Shown one piece after another: positions 1 to 7,849 of a stretch of DNA of 64,000 bases. The translations under genes were made by a program, and so were the position numbers. Under the pieces are notes generated by a model that saw only the letters and a list, made by a program, of their open reading frames with translations, did not search any database and was not told the DNA's origin. This DNA is from Cyclobacteriaceae bacterium (GTDB lineage: Bacteria > Bacteroidota > Bacteroidia > Cytophagales > Cyclobacteriaceae): NCBI GenBank assembly GCA_016787565.1, contig JAEUUG010000003.1, forward strand, positions 62,001 to 126,000, given 5' to 3'. Every line of letters begins with the position of its first letter. Position 1 is the stretch's first letter.

Positions 1-200
1 ATTTTGGTGATACCCATCTGCGCAAGCACGGTGATGAGTCGTTCTATTTCTTCGAAGCTGAGCAGTTCTTTTTTGGGAAGATACCGGATGCCTTCTTCAG
101 GCATGCAATAAAAGCAACGCAGGTTGCACCGGTCGGTAACGGCAAGCCTCAGGTAATTTATCGGGCGACCATGGTTGTCAACTAGTGTACTCACGCTCAT
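1..200 (-). CDS. moaA: GTP 3',8-cyclase MoaA, N-terminal part (gene runs off the window)
   Basis: This is a radical SAM enzyme for the first step of molybdenum cofactor synthesis, converting GTP to 3',8-cyclo-dihydro-GTP in the cytoplasm. Only the first 66 codons are in the window. The reading starts at the ATG whose complement is at 198-200 and contains the radical SAM cluster motif CxxxCxxC (Cys25, Cys29, Cys32) in the context TDRCNLRCFYCMPE, which is typical of MoaA. The next genes upstream on this strand and on the other strand include moaD, moaE, moaC, mobA and moeA, so the context agrees. The 3' part and the second C-terminal iron-sulfur cluster lie outside the window. Confidence 0.93.
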   Translation of the reverse strand, partial: MSVSTLVDNHGRPINYLRLAVTDRCNLRCFYCMPEEGIRYLPKKELLSFEEIERLITVLAQMGITK

Positions 201-281
201 ACTCTTTCTAACGGCACAAAGTACGAACAAATCATCAATTTCACTGGAACTATACAATCGGTAGTTCCCAGGTCTGGCAAA

Positions 282-734
282 CTATTGCTCCAGCAACTTT
301 TTTATTTCTGCCAGAATAGGGTTCCATCCTTCACCTCCGTTTGAAGCATCCTGATACCGTTTTTCTCCACCTTCTACCAGGGTAAAATCACCTTGTGTAA
401 CGGTCAGAATTGTATGGCCATGATCCTCCTCTAAGGTGTAGGTCACCGTCAGGTAATTCTCCGGAATGTCGGCATAGATACTATGTGGATCAAAAGTGGT
501 ATAAACAAGCCTGATTGGCGGGACAATTTGAACGATGTGACCTTTAACAAAGACCATTTCTTTGCCTTCATAGTGCCCTCGCCATAAAAGAGGACTTCCT
601 TCTTTCCAATCGGAGACAGTCTCACAACCGAACATGTACTTTTTGGTTTGTTCCGGATTGGTGAGGGCATCCCAAACCACTGCGGGAGAAGCCTGAATGG
701 TTATAGTGTTTCTGATAAATTGAGAATTGTTCAT
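282..734 (-). CDS. SRPBCC (AHSA1-type) domain protein
   Basis: A 150-residue cytoplasmic protein of the START-like SRPBCC fold, AHSA1 (Aha1 C-terminal-like) group. Family hallmarks are the N-terminal strand followed by VWDALTNPEQTKKYMFG (about residues 20-36), the central beta strands, and the closing helix GWNPILAEIKKLLEQ. There is no signal peptide. Members bind hydrophobic ligands or act in stress and toxin responses; the ligand cannot be read from the sequence. It is transcribed toward moaA with an 81-base gap, so it may be co-transcribed with moaA, but nothing links it functionally to cofactor synthesis. Confidence 0.85.
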   Translation of the reverse strand: MNNSQFIRNTITIQASPAVVWDALTNPEQTKKYMFGCETVSDWKEGSPLLWRGHYEGKEMVFVKGHIVQIVPPIRLVYTTFDPHSIYADIPENYLTVTYTLEEDHGHTILTVTQGDFTLVEGGEKRYQDASNGGEGWNPILAEIKKLLEQ

Positions 735-871
735 GATGTCTTTGGTTTTTCTGTAAAGGAATACAATCCATTGACAACCTTATGTCAGCAGAAATTCTTT
801 TGAAAAATTAATCAGCGGTAAGGTCTTATTCCAATCGTGCGTGTATTTTAGCCATTCATTGAAGTTATATT

Positions 872-1114
872 ATGAATACGTTTACGATTAAGGCATTTGG
901 CATTACCAGGGATATTCTTGGCGGAAAGGAGGTTGTGCTGACCATGAATGGACAAACGGTAGGCGATTTAAGGCAATATCTGTTAGGTCAATACCCTAAT
1001 CTGAAGGGGTTACGGTCATTGTTTATTGCTGTAAATAACGCCTATGCAGAAGATGGTAAGGCTTTATTGGCCACCGATGAAATAGCCTTAATTCCACCGG
1101 TTGCTGGTGGTTAG
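872..1114 (+). CDS. moaD: Molybdopterin synthase sulfur-carrier subunit MoaD
   Basis: An 80-residue ubiquitin-like sulfur carrier. The protein ends in Gly-Gly (residues 79-80, in PPVAGG), the tail that is adenylated and thiocarboxylated before donating sulfur to cyclic pyranopterin monophosphate with MoaE. Length and ending match the MoaD/ThiS family. It is followed by moaE on the same strand, so the two subunits of molybdopterin synthase are probably one transcript. No MoeB-type adenylating enzyme is visible in the window; it must be encoded elsewhere. Confidence 0.93.
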   Translation: MNTFTIKAFGITRDILGGKEVVLTMNGQTVGDLRQYLLGQYPNLKGLRSLFIAVNNAYAEDGKALLATDEIALIPPVAGG

Positions 1115-1227
1115 GCCTACCGCCTCAGCGATAATCAACAATTTTGTGTTGTCATTTGGAACCTAAATCGGTACCTTCCACTACCCTTCGGATTGAAACA
1201 TATTGTTCAACCAACCTTTTCAACACC

Positions 1228-1659
1228 ATGATCAAAATAACTGCAAAACCTATCGATGTGCAAAAGGTCATCGATACTGCTTCGAGCCTGAGTGCTGGGG
1301 CGGTGAATGTATTTGTCGGCACCGTTCGTAATAATGCGAACGGGAAGAATGTAATATGGCTGGAGTATGAAGCCTATGAGGCGATGGCGGTAGCAGAAAT
1401 CAAGAAAATAATTGATGAGGCTTCACACCGATGGCCATTATTGGGTTGGGCAGTAAGTCACCGTGTAGGCACACTAAAACCGGGAGAAGTTGCTGTAGTC
1501 GTAGCGGTTTCTTCACCACATCGCAGGGATTCTTTTGAGGCCTGTCAATACATTATAGACACGGTCAAAGAGAAAGTACCCATCTGGAAAAAGGAACATT
1601 TTGAAGACGGTGAAGAGTGGGTGTCCGCACACCCGGCCGCTGTGGTAGCACAGAATTAA
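1228..1659 (+). CDS. moaE: Molybdopterin synthase catalytic subunit MoaE
   Basis: The large subunit of molybdopterin synthase, which converts cyclic pyranopterin monophosphate to molybdopterin using sulfur from MoaD. I chose the ATG at 1228 (143 residues). The frame is open back to a TTG at 1144, but homology begins at MIKITAKPID and the extra 28 residues look random. Hallmarks are GAVNVFVGTVR near the N-terminus, the SSPHRRDSFEA segment, and the lysine-rich active-site stretch VKEKVPIWKKE. It lies 113 bases after moaD. Its stop overlaps by two bases with the stop of the small opposite-strand ORF at 1656-1790. Confidence 0.93.
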   Translation: MIKITAKPIDVQKVIDTASSLSAGAVNVFVGTVRNNANGKNVIWLEYEAYEAMAVAEIKKIIDEASHRWPLLGWAVSHRVGTLKPGEVAVVVAVSSPHRRDSFEACQYIIDTVKEKVPIWKKEHFEDGEEWVSAHPAAVVAQN

Positions 1660-1790
1660 CCGATCAGAATAAAGGCTAATGTCACCAGGGCAACAGCACC
1701 CAGTAGTCCGCCAAACAAAATAAAGATAAGGTTACGGCTGATCGGGTTTAATAAAATACCCGGGATGAAGTTTCTTGAAAGCGTTTTCAT
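1656..1790 (-). CDS. Small single-pass membrane protein (44 aa), unrecognised
   Basis: An open frame of 44 codons with an ATG start. It reads MKTLSRNFIPGILLN, then a short basic turn with Arg19, then a hydrophobic helix (about residues 21-43, LIFILFGGLLGAVALVTLAF) and a stop. The composition, with a basic N-terminus then one clean transmembrane helix, is that of a real small membrane protein and not a random frame. It fills most of the gap between moaE and the terminator at 1829-1855. I do not recognise a family. It could still be a chance frame, since no promoter or ribosome-binding site was identified. Confidence 0.45.
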   Translation of the reverse strand: MKTLSRNFIPGILLNPISRNLIFILFGGLLGAVALVTLAFILIG

Positions 1791-1828
1791 TTTGACCAAC
1801 TTTTTTAGACAACACTAAGGTAACACAT

Positions 1829-1855
1829 GGGAACCGATTCGGTTCCCTTTTTTTT
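1829..1855 (+). terminator. Rho-independent terminator
   Basis: A perfect 7-bp stem GGGAACC/GGTTCCC with a 5-base loop (1829-1847) is followed by eight T residues (1848-1855). It terminates plus-strand transcription coming from moaDE. It also argues that the downstream sigma factor does not start at the TTG at 1862, which is only seven bases after the T run. Confidence 0.85.
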
Positions 1856-1939
1856 GTCTGGTTGGCAAATTTTTCTATACATAGGCTGTATCTTTTAAGT
1901 AATCGAGTCATTTTGATTCTAAAAAAAAGGAAAAAAGTT

Positions 1940-2509
1940 TTGAAGCAGGATATCGAAGAAAGGCATCAAGTTCTTCTGGAAGAGGAAGTTATCCGGAGAG
2001 CGCAAACGAATCCGAAAGATTTTCGCTTCCTCTATGAGAAATACTTCAAGCCAATTTTTCTTTTTGTGTTGCATCGCGTTGGCGATAAGGATCTGGCGGG
2101 CGATTTAACCTCGCAGGTGTTTCTGAAGGCTATGGTTAACCTGGCCAAGTATCAGTTTCGGGGCTTTCCTTTTTCTGCCTGGCTCTATCGTATAGCTGTT
2201 AATGAATGCAACGATTTTTTCAGACGAAACAAGCGGGCCCGTTTGGTGGTGCTGACAGATGAATCGGTTGAAACGTTGTACGAAGAAATGTTCGGGCACG
2301 ATTTAACAGAAGAACTGAAAGTAAAGCTCCCGGTCATTTTGCAAATGCTTAAGCCCGATGAACTTCAACTAATTGAGCTCCGGTTTCTGGAAGGCAAAGC
2401 CTTTAAAGAAGTATCCGAAATTCTAGACATCTCTGAAAACTACGCGAAGGTCAGAACCTACAGAATTTTAGATAAGATGAGAAAACTCTTCACACAAGGA
2501 TCAAAATGA
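1940..2509 (+). CDS. ECF-type RNA polymerase sigma factor
   Basis: A sigma-70 family factor of the extracytoplasmic-function size class. Region 2 covers about residues 27-95 (FRFLYEKYFKPIFLFVLHRVGD, GFPFSAWLYRIAVNECNDFFRRNKRAR), and region 4 forms the C-terminal helix-turn-helix (QLIELRFLEGKAFKEVSEI, then ENYAKVRTYRILDKM). The start is uncertain. The frame is open to a TTG at 1862, but that lies against a terminator, so I prefer the TTG at 1940, preceded by an A-rich AGGAAAA stretch (189 residues). No ATG is available in the N-terminal part. Its stop overlaps the next start by four bases (ATGA), so it is translationally coupled to the TonB-domain membrane protein. It probably controls this four-gene operon. 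Confidence 0.85.
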   Translation: MKQDIEERHQVLLEEEVIRRAQTNPKDFRFLYEKYFKPIFLFVLHRVGDKDLAGDLTSQVFLKAMVNLAKYQFRGFPFSAWLYRIAVNECNDFFRRNKRARLVVLTDESVETLYEEMFGHDLTEELKVKLPVILQMLKPDELQLIELRFLEGKAFKEVSEILDISENYAKVRTYRILDKMRKLFTQGSK

Positions 2510-3237
2510 AAAGTAAAATCATAATCATGAAAACCATACCGGAAATCACGGATGAGGAAATTCGGAGTCAGATGAATTTTGATGCCCTCTTACAACGCAG
2601 TGCTGAAGTTGTGAGGCTCCGAAAGCAAAAATCACGTTTGTTCAAAAGCATTGCAGGATTGGGTGTAGTAGCGATTGCAGTGTTGATTGCCATCATGGTT
2701 TGGAATCATGGTGAAAAGGTTCCGGTCGCAAATTACGTTGAAAAAGAAAAAGGCACAGAACAACAAAAACAGGACCCCATCGTCCAGCATCCGATTTCAG
2801 AAAATCCGAGTGAAGTTCCTGCCGATAAGGGCATCAAAAAAAGTCAGGCCAGGAAGGAATCGGTAGCACCACTACCTGAAGCTAGGAAGTCTGAAGAAAA
2901 CCAGACTATCGGGGAGCAAGCCTATACACAGCCCGAACCACTGGAAGGTTATCCGTTTCTGTACGACTACCTAAATCGTGAACTGATTTATCCGCAACAG
3001 GCAATGAAAGACTCCATACAAGGGATTGTTACCGTCAAGTTTACCATCACGAAGGAAGGGGGATTTGAAAATATAAAAATTGAAAACTCGTTAGGCGAGG
3101 CATTTGATGCAGAAGCCATACGCATTATCCAGGAGATGCCAGCCTGGAAGCCAGCCACACTCAATGGTCAGCCTGTCTCAAGTAAAGTATCGTTACCGCT
3201 TACATTTCACATTAAAAAGATTCAGCGCCATGAATAA
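2506..3237 (+). CDS. Membrane protein with TonB C-terminal domain, coupled to an ECF sigma factor
   Basis: A 243-residue bitopic protein. Residues 1-46 are cytoplasmic and charged, about 47-67 form one transmembrane helix, 70-145 are a Lys/Glu/Pro/Gln-rich periplasmic linker, and 150-238 match the TonB C-terminal domain (YPQQAMKDSIQGIVTVKFTI, then the conserved MPAWKPATLNGQPV and the final VSLPLTF strand). TonB_C domains contact outer-membrane proteins. Here the gene sits where an anti-sigma factor normally sits, coupled to the sigma gene by an ATGA overlap, and no ExbB/ExbD is nearby. It may therefore pass a periplasmic or outer-membrane signal to the sigma factor, or act as an ordinary TonB energiser. 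The former is inference. An alternative start is the ATG at 2527. Confidence 0.8.
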   Translation: MKSKIIIMKTIPEITDEEIRSQMNFDALLQRSAEVVRLRKQKSRLFKSIAGLGVVAIAVLIAIMVWNHGEKVPVANYVEKEKGTEQQKQDPIVQHPISENPSEVPADKGIKKSQARKESVAPLPEARKSEENQTIGEQAYTQPEPLEGYPFLYDYLNRELIYPQQAMKDSIQGIVTVKFTITKEGGFENIKIENSLGEAFDAEAIRIIQEMPAWKPATLNGQPVSSKVSLPLTFHIKKIQRHE

Positions 3238-5668
3238 CCAAATAAAACCTTTGCTCTTAGCATTTGTGTTCGCGTTTTTTGGCTTGCACGTTTACGGCCA
3301 GAAGTTCGAATCCAAATTCAACCTTACGCTGCCTGTTGATATTCTGGATGCGCAGGTAGCGTGGGCTGATCTTGATAATGATAGCCTGCTCGATGTTGTG
3401 GTGATCGGAAAGAAAATGGCTGGTGAGATTGTATTGCTCACGGCAAAGAATAATGCGGATACAACTTTTTCCTGGAAGGCTGTGAAATCTACAGGTTACA
3501 CGAATGCCGTTTATCAGTTGATTGATTACAATCTTGACAATCGTATGGATGTTATTCTTTCGGGCGTATGGAACGCTTCCCCTGTTACCACTGCATTTCT
3601 CAACAATGGTGATTTCACTTTTCAAAATCCGGTACAACCCATTATACCCGTGGCAGGAAAGATGTTCAGGTTTGCTGACCTTGATCAGGACGGAAGGAGA
3701 GAACTGTTGATCAATCAAGAAGAGAATGGTGTTACATTTCTGAATCTGTACAGGCAAAGCGGTGCGGGATGGGTCAAGAAAGATAGTATTGAAGTTGAAC
3801 TTTCAGCTCTTGAAGTTTTCGATTTTGATGGTGATATCGACAATGATATTTTCATCAGCGGGCATAATCAGGATTCAATATTTACTACCGTGTTGTATAA
3901 CGATGGAGCTTTTAAATTTCACAAGGTTAACCTGGCGAAAGGATTTTCAGGAACGGCATCGATTGGTGATCTTAATCAGGATGGTTTCTTCGATATTGTG
4001 CTGGCCGGAAAATCGCTGGGCAATCCTTCGGTAGTGGTGTATCACAATCTCGGAAAGCGGTTTGAAGAGAAATTGAGTCTACCTGCACTAAACGATGCAC
4101 ATAGTTTTATAGGCGACATGAATTCAGACGGTGCAGTAGAAATTAACCTGTTGGGTACTCAAATCGATGCAATTAATTTAATACGCCATCCGAATGGTGA
4201 TTACGACACCCTCCAAAGCACAGGGTTAGTTCATCAGCAGTTTGGTGATGCCGATCGGGATGGTGATTTGGATTTGATGCAGTTAATAATTTCAGATAGC
4301 CTGCGTTTAGTCTTTCTTTACAATACAACAGCAGAAAAAAACCTTGCGCCTGGCATACCTTTTAATCCGAGAGTAGCCTGGATTTTTAATCGCTTGTTTT
4401 TATATTGGTATAAACCTGGTGATGACCACACCCCTGTTTCATCCATCACCTATGACCTTATACTTGAGAAGGCAACAGCGCCCATCATGACCGGTGATTT
4501 TGATCTCAAAAATCTCAGGCGATTATTAGTTACAAATGGTAATCAGGGCACAAAGAATTTTAACCTGTTGCGAGGTGTGCCGAATGAAACTATATTTTTT
4601 GGAATTCAATCGGTAGACAATGCTTTTCATGCCGGCCCGTATCCGAATGCGGTGGGAATCTGTGAGGGTATCTGTGAACCTGGTTGGCCGTGTACCCCGC
4701 AAGCAGTTGAATACATTAATCTTTGTGAGAATGAGGAATTGGTCTTGACAGCATCCAGTTCTTCCCTGTGGTTTTCTTTTGCCAGTGGATATGTTGGCAC
4801 AGCCCTGGACTTTGAAACAAAGGCTATTGCAACGGATACCCTGTTTTCCTTTGCTCCCGAAGCAGCCGATATTTGTGCGGCCATAAAGGTTTATGTGCTG
4901 TCGGTGAAAACAGACCTCGTAAAGGTCACGGAGAAAACGCAATATGTTTGCGCAGGTACTGATTTGCCTATGGAAGTTGAAGAGGGCTGGAGTACAGTAG
5001 AATGGAGCAGTTCTGTCAAGGGCTTTATATCTAATGCCAATGCCATTACCTATCGGGTTTCTACTGCGGATACGGTGCGTGTACGCATGAGTAATGCGGT
5101 TGGCTGTACGGTACAACGCAACACTATTCTGAAAATCAGTAAACCCGTAGTTACCTTGTCGGGTGAGACTTTTCAAATCCTGAAGGGATCGGAAGTTCAA
5201 TTGCAGGCATCCGGAGGTGTAGCATACAGTTGGCAGCCTTTTGCGAGTCTGAACAAAAAAGATATTCCAGACCCCATTGCTTCGCCATTACTGACAACCG
5301 AGTATACCGTAACGGTTACGGATTCAATAGGCTGCACAGCATCAGCAAAAGTTCTGGTCTTAGTTGAACAAACAGCTTTTGTGCCCAATCTCTTTACACC
5401 CAATGCCGATGGTAAAAATGATGAACTCAAGGTTTATGGACTCGGTTCAGTGCGGGATTTTACGTTCACCATCTATAATCGTGAAGGGAGTTTAGTGTAT
5501 GAAACCAATGACGTTTCAGAAGTTTTATCCAAAGGCTGGGATGGTTCCGTAAAGGGAATCAAACAAGGCAGTGGTGTATATTATTGGAAAGTGAAGGGGG
5601 AATATGTTAATGGCGGCAGCGTGTTATTAAATGGCAAGAAAACAGGCTCGGTAGTTTTAATACGGTAA
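3230..5668 (+). CDS. Secreted FG-GAP/VCBS-repeat protein with T9SS type B (gliding-associated) C-terminal domain
   Basis: An 812-residue exported protein. I chose the ATG at 3230 because it begins a clean signal peptide (residues 1-23, cleaved before Gln24); the frame is open back to 3104 inside the previous gene. Residues about 40-370 hold at least six Asp-rich FG-GAP/VCBS-like repeats such as DLDNDSLLDVVVIG, DYNLDNRMDVILSG and DLNQDGFFDIVLAG, which likely form a calcium-binding beta-propeller. Ig/PKD-like segments follow. The last 90 residues (FVPNLFTPNADGKNDEL onward, WDG, GVYYWKV) are the gliding motility-associated type B sorting domain. It overlaps the previous gene by eight bases and precedes a PorP/SprF gene, the usual partner of type B cargo. 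Confidence 0.87.
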   Translation: MNNQIKPLLLAFVFAFFGLHVYGQKFESKFNLTLPVDILDAQVAWADLDNDSLLDVVVIGKKMAGEIVLLTAKNNADTTFSWKAVKSTGYTNAVYQLIDYNLDNRMDVILSGVWNASPVTTAFLNNGDFTFQNPVQPIIPVAGKMFRFADLDQDGRRELLINQEENGVTFLNLYRQSGAGWVKKDSIEVELSALEVFDFDGDIDNDIFISGHNQDSIFTTVLYNDGAFKFHKVNLAKGFSGTASIGDLNQDGFFDIVLAGKSLGNPSVVVYHNLGKRFEEKLSLPALNDAHSFIGDMNSDGAVEINLLGTQIDAINLIRHPNGDYDTLQSTGLVHQQFGDADRDGDLDLMQLIISDSLRLVFLYNTTAEKNLAPGIPFNPRVAWIFNRLFLYWYKPGDDHTPVSSITYDLILEKATAPIMTGDFDLKNLRRLLVTNGNQGTKNFNLLRGVPNETIFFGIQSVDNAFHAGPYPNAVGICEGICEPGWPCTPQAVEYINLCENEELVLTASSSSLWFSFASGYVGTALDFETKAIATDTLFSFAPEAADICAAIKVYVLSVKTDLVKVTEKTQYVCAGTDLPMEVEEGWSTVEWSSSVKGFISNANAITYRVSTADTVRVRMSNAVGCTVQRNTILKISKPVVTLSGETFQILKGSEVQLQASGGVAYSWQPFASLNKKDIPDPIASPLLTTEYTVTVTDSIGCTASAKVLVLVEQTAFVPNLFTPNADGKNDELKVYGLGSVRDFTFTIYNREGSLVYETNDVSEVLSKGWDGSVKGIKQGSGVYYWKVKGEYVNGGSVLLNGKKTGSVVLIR

Positions 5669-5673
5669 ACTTC

Positions 5674-7239
5674 ATGCTTACATTCCGTTTTGTTTTTTTT
5701 CTGCTGACGGTAGTGGGTTCTGCAAAGGCCCAGTACTTTCAGTTTAGTCAATACAACTTTGCTTCGCAGCGTGTAAATCCGGCAATGGTGGCCTCCTCCA
5801 ATTATGCCTCAGCAGGTTTTGTTTATCGAAACCAGGCAACGGGTGGAGATTTTAATTTGAACAGCACAATTATTTCAGCAGCCTATCCCTTCCTTCAGTC
5901 GCGATCTGGAAAGCGATGGTCGGGCATTGGTGTTTCTATCCTCGATGATCGATCGGGAAATGCCGGTATCTATACTACGCAAGAGGCATCCCTTTCGTAT
6001 GCTGTCAATATCTTTATCTCTCGTTATCAAACGTTGAGTCTCGGTGTCAAAGGACTGTATCAACAGCAAAAGATAAATATGAACGGGCTGTTTACCGGAT
6101 CACAATATATACCGGATCGTGGTTTTGATGACGCGCTGAACAGTGGCGAGAACATGGAATTGTTGCGAACAAATTTCTTCACTTTCAGCACTGGCTTGTA
6201 CTGGCAACAAACAGACCGGAATCAAAACAAGCTGGCGTACCTCGGTATTTCCATTTTTGATTTTAATAAACCCCAGGATTCATTTATGGGCAGTACCAGT
6301 CAACTGAATTCTACCGGAGTGTTGGTGGGAGGATTCCGTGCGTTTTCACAAAACAGGGTGGCTGTTTTTCCCGAAGCATTGTTGACACACAGTGCATCCA
6401 ATACGGTTCTGAATTTTGGAGCAATAACACGGTATACACTTCCTATGCACCCTAATCAAACAGCGGCACATGTAGATGTCATTACCAAATATGTTCCCGG
6501 ACGTTCCGGGATTCTTGGCTTACAATTGCATCGTTCATCTATTTCGGTTGGCTTTAGTTATGACTTTCCGGTATTCATGGAGAACGCAGGAAACCAGGGA
6601 GCATTTGAATTTGGATTGGAGTTGAGAAGCCTGGTTGACCCTCGCATGAAAAAACGAAAGGAGGCGTTGCGAAAAGCCGCACAGAAAAAAGCTTCAACAC
6701 CCGTTTCGGCAAAAGAGCGCATGGATAGCAATGATCTTCCGAAGGCTTCAGCAGTCAAAAAATCTACTTCTTCCGGAGATACAACAACAGTCAAGAAACA
6801 GTCCTCACAACTGCGTTCAACGTTACAGTCGAAGCAGGATTCAGTACAAGCACTTGCTGAAGCTGGGATCATTTCACATGAGCCTTTTGTGCTGGAAAAA
6901 GTTACCCTGTATTTCAATTTTGAATTTAATAGTGCGGCATTGGATGATGCATCGGAAGATTACCTGCAAGAATTGGGTTCAGCGTTAAAGGATAATGCGC
7001 TGTTGAAAATAAAGCTCACCGGTCATACCGACAATATCGGTTCCGATCGGTTTAATCTGCGCTTGTCACTGTATCGGGCTGAAGCCATTAAGGAACATCT
7101 CGTCAAGCAGGGTATTGACCCGTCTCGCGTTGAAACGGAGGGTAAAGGTATGCGGGAACCTATCGTAGAAAATGATACGGAAGAAAAGCGTGCTAAAAAT
7201 CGCAGGGTGGAACTGATTATCTTTTACGCGAACGACTAA
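5674..7239 (+). CDS. PorP/SprF family outer-membrane protein fused to an OmpA peptidoglycan-binding domain
   Basis: A 521-residue protein with a signal peptide (1-19, cleaved at AKA|Q). Residues about 20-310 match PorP/SprF, starting with QYFQFSQYNFASQRVNPAMV and continuing as an amphipathic beta-barrel. A Lys/Ser-rich linker follows (about 310-400), then an OmpA C-terminal domain (about 410-518) with LTGHTDNIGSD, NLRLSLYRAEAI and KNRRVELII. PorP/SprF proteins hold or help secrete T9SS type B cargo at the outer membrane, and the gene directly follows such a cargo with a five-base gap. The OmpA domain would tie the barrel to peptidoglycan. Ordinary PorP/SprF proteins are about 300-350 residues without this tail, so the fusion is notable. 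The end overlaps convergent mobA by 23 bases. Confidence 0.87.
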   Translation: MLTFRFVFFLLTVVGSAKAQYFQFSQYNFASQRVNPAMVASSNYASAGFVYRNQATGGDFNLNSTIISAAYPFLQSRSGKRWSGIGVSILDDRSGNAGIYTTQEASLSYAVNIFISRYQTLSLGVKGLYQQQKINMNGLFTGSQYIPDRGFDDALNSGENMELLRTNFFTFSTGLYWQQTDRNQNKLAYLGISIFDFNKPQDSFMGSTSQLNSTGVLVGGFRAFSQNRVAVFPEALLTHSASNTVLNFGAITRYTLPMHPNQTAAHVDVITKYVPGRSGILGLQLHRSSISVGFSYDFPVFMENAGNQGAFEFGLELRSLVDPRMKKRKEALRKAAQKKASTPVSAKERMDSNDLPKASAVKKSTSSGDTTTVKKQSSQLRSTLQSKQDSVQALAEAGIISHEPFVLEKVTLYFNFEFNSAALDDASEDYLQELGSALKDNALLKIKLTGHTDNIGSDRFNLRLSLYRAEAIKEHLVKQGIDPSRVETEGKGMREPIVENDTEEKRAKNRRVELIIFYAND

Positions 7240-7849
7240 TGCGCTGCCAAAGCTTTACCTCATCCGGAGTGTTGGCGTTGAGTAAGTAATCGGGGTGCGG
7301 AACGGTGATCAGCTTGATATCCGATTGGTTTAAAAAATCCCGTGGACTGAAATTTCCGGCTTCATAAAATTTCAGCAGGGGCTTTGCAGCATGCGCTTCC
7401 CACAACGCAAAAAGTGGTTCCGGATTTTTTCCATCGGAATCGAAATAGCAGGTAGCTATTTTTTCAGGATCACGGTGTTGCAAAAGAAATTGAATAACGA
7501 TTCGATCGATCATGGGCATATCCACCGGAACGGTGAGCCACGCATGTGATGAATCGTGATGAAAAGCGGAGAGAATGCCGTTCAGCGGACTATCCACTTC
7601 AAAGTGGTCAGGCAGGGGATTAAGTTCAGTTGGTATCTCTTGATTGAGTTTGCATGACGTGTAAACATGATTGCAAAATTCTGTCAGCAGTGTAAAGAGG
7701 TACTCCTGCTGTGGCAGTTGATGATAAACGATAAGGCGTTTTTCTTTACCCATACGACTGCTTCTACCGCCCGCGAGAATTAATCCATTAATTGGAAATT
7801 GATTTGTTTGCTGTGCAGGAACAGTATCCGTTTTTTCTGAGCTACTCAT
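7217..7849 (-). CDS. mobA: Molybdenum cofactor guanylyltransferase-like protein (MobA family)
   Basis: A 210-residue nucleotidyltransferase of the MobA/GT-A fold. The nucleotide-binding loop LILAGGRSSRMGKEK is at about residues 23-37, and the metal-binding VPVDMPMI segment is in the middle. MobA transfers GMP to molybdopterin to make the bis-MGD form of the cofactor. It is the last gene of a moaC-channel-mobA operon, with its start overlapping the channel stop by eight bases. The first 20 residues, rich in Ser/Thr/Gln, precede the domain; the true start may be internal. Its stop codon lies inside the convergent PorP-OmpA gene. The paralogous CTP-type transferase MocA is less likely given the context. 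Confidence 0.82.
   Translation of the reverse strand: MSSSEKTDTVPAQQTNQFPINGLILAGGRSSRMGKEKRLIVYHQLPQQEYLFTLLTEFCNHVYTSCKLNQEIPTELNPLPDHFEVDSPLNGILSAFHHDSSHAWLTVPVDMPMIDRIVIQFLLQHRDPEKIATCYFDSDGKNPEPLFALWEAHAAKPLLKFYEAGNFSPRDFLNQSDIKLITVPHPDYLLNANTPDEVKLWQRISRSRKR

Noticed and set aside
1144-1227. TTG start for moaE at 1144
   Set aside because: Homology begins at the ATG at 1228; the extra 28 residues have no relation to MoaE.
3257-3757. 166-codon minus-strand frame
   Set aside because: Antisense shadow of the start of the VCBS gene.
4526-5200. 224-codon minus-strand frame inside the secreted VCBS gene
   Set aside because: Antisense shadow of a well-supported gene with a signal peptide and sorting domain; amino acid composition is improbable for a protein.
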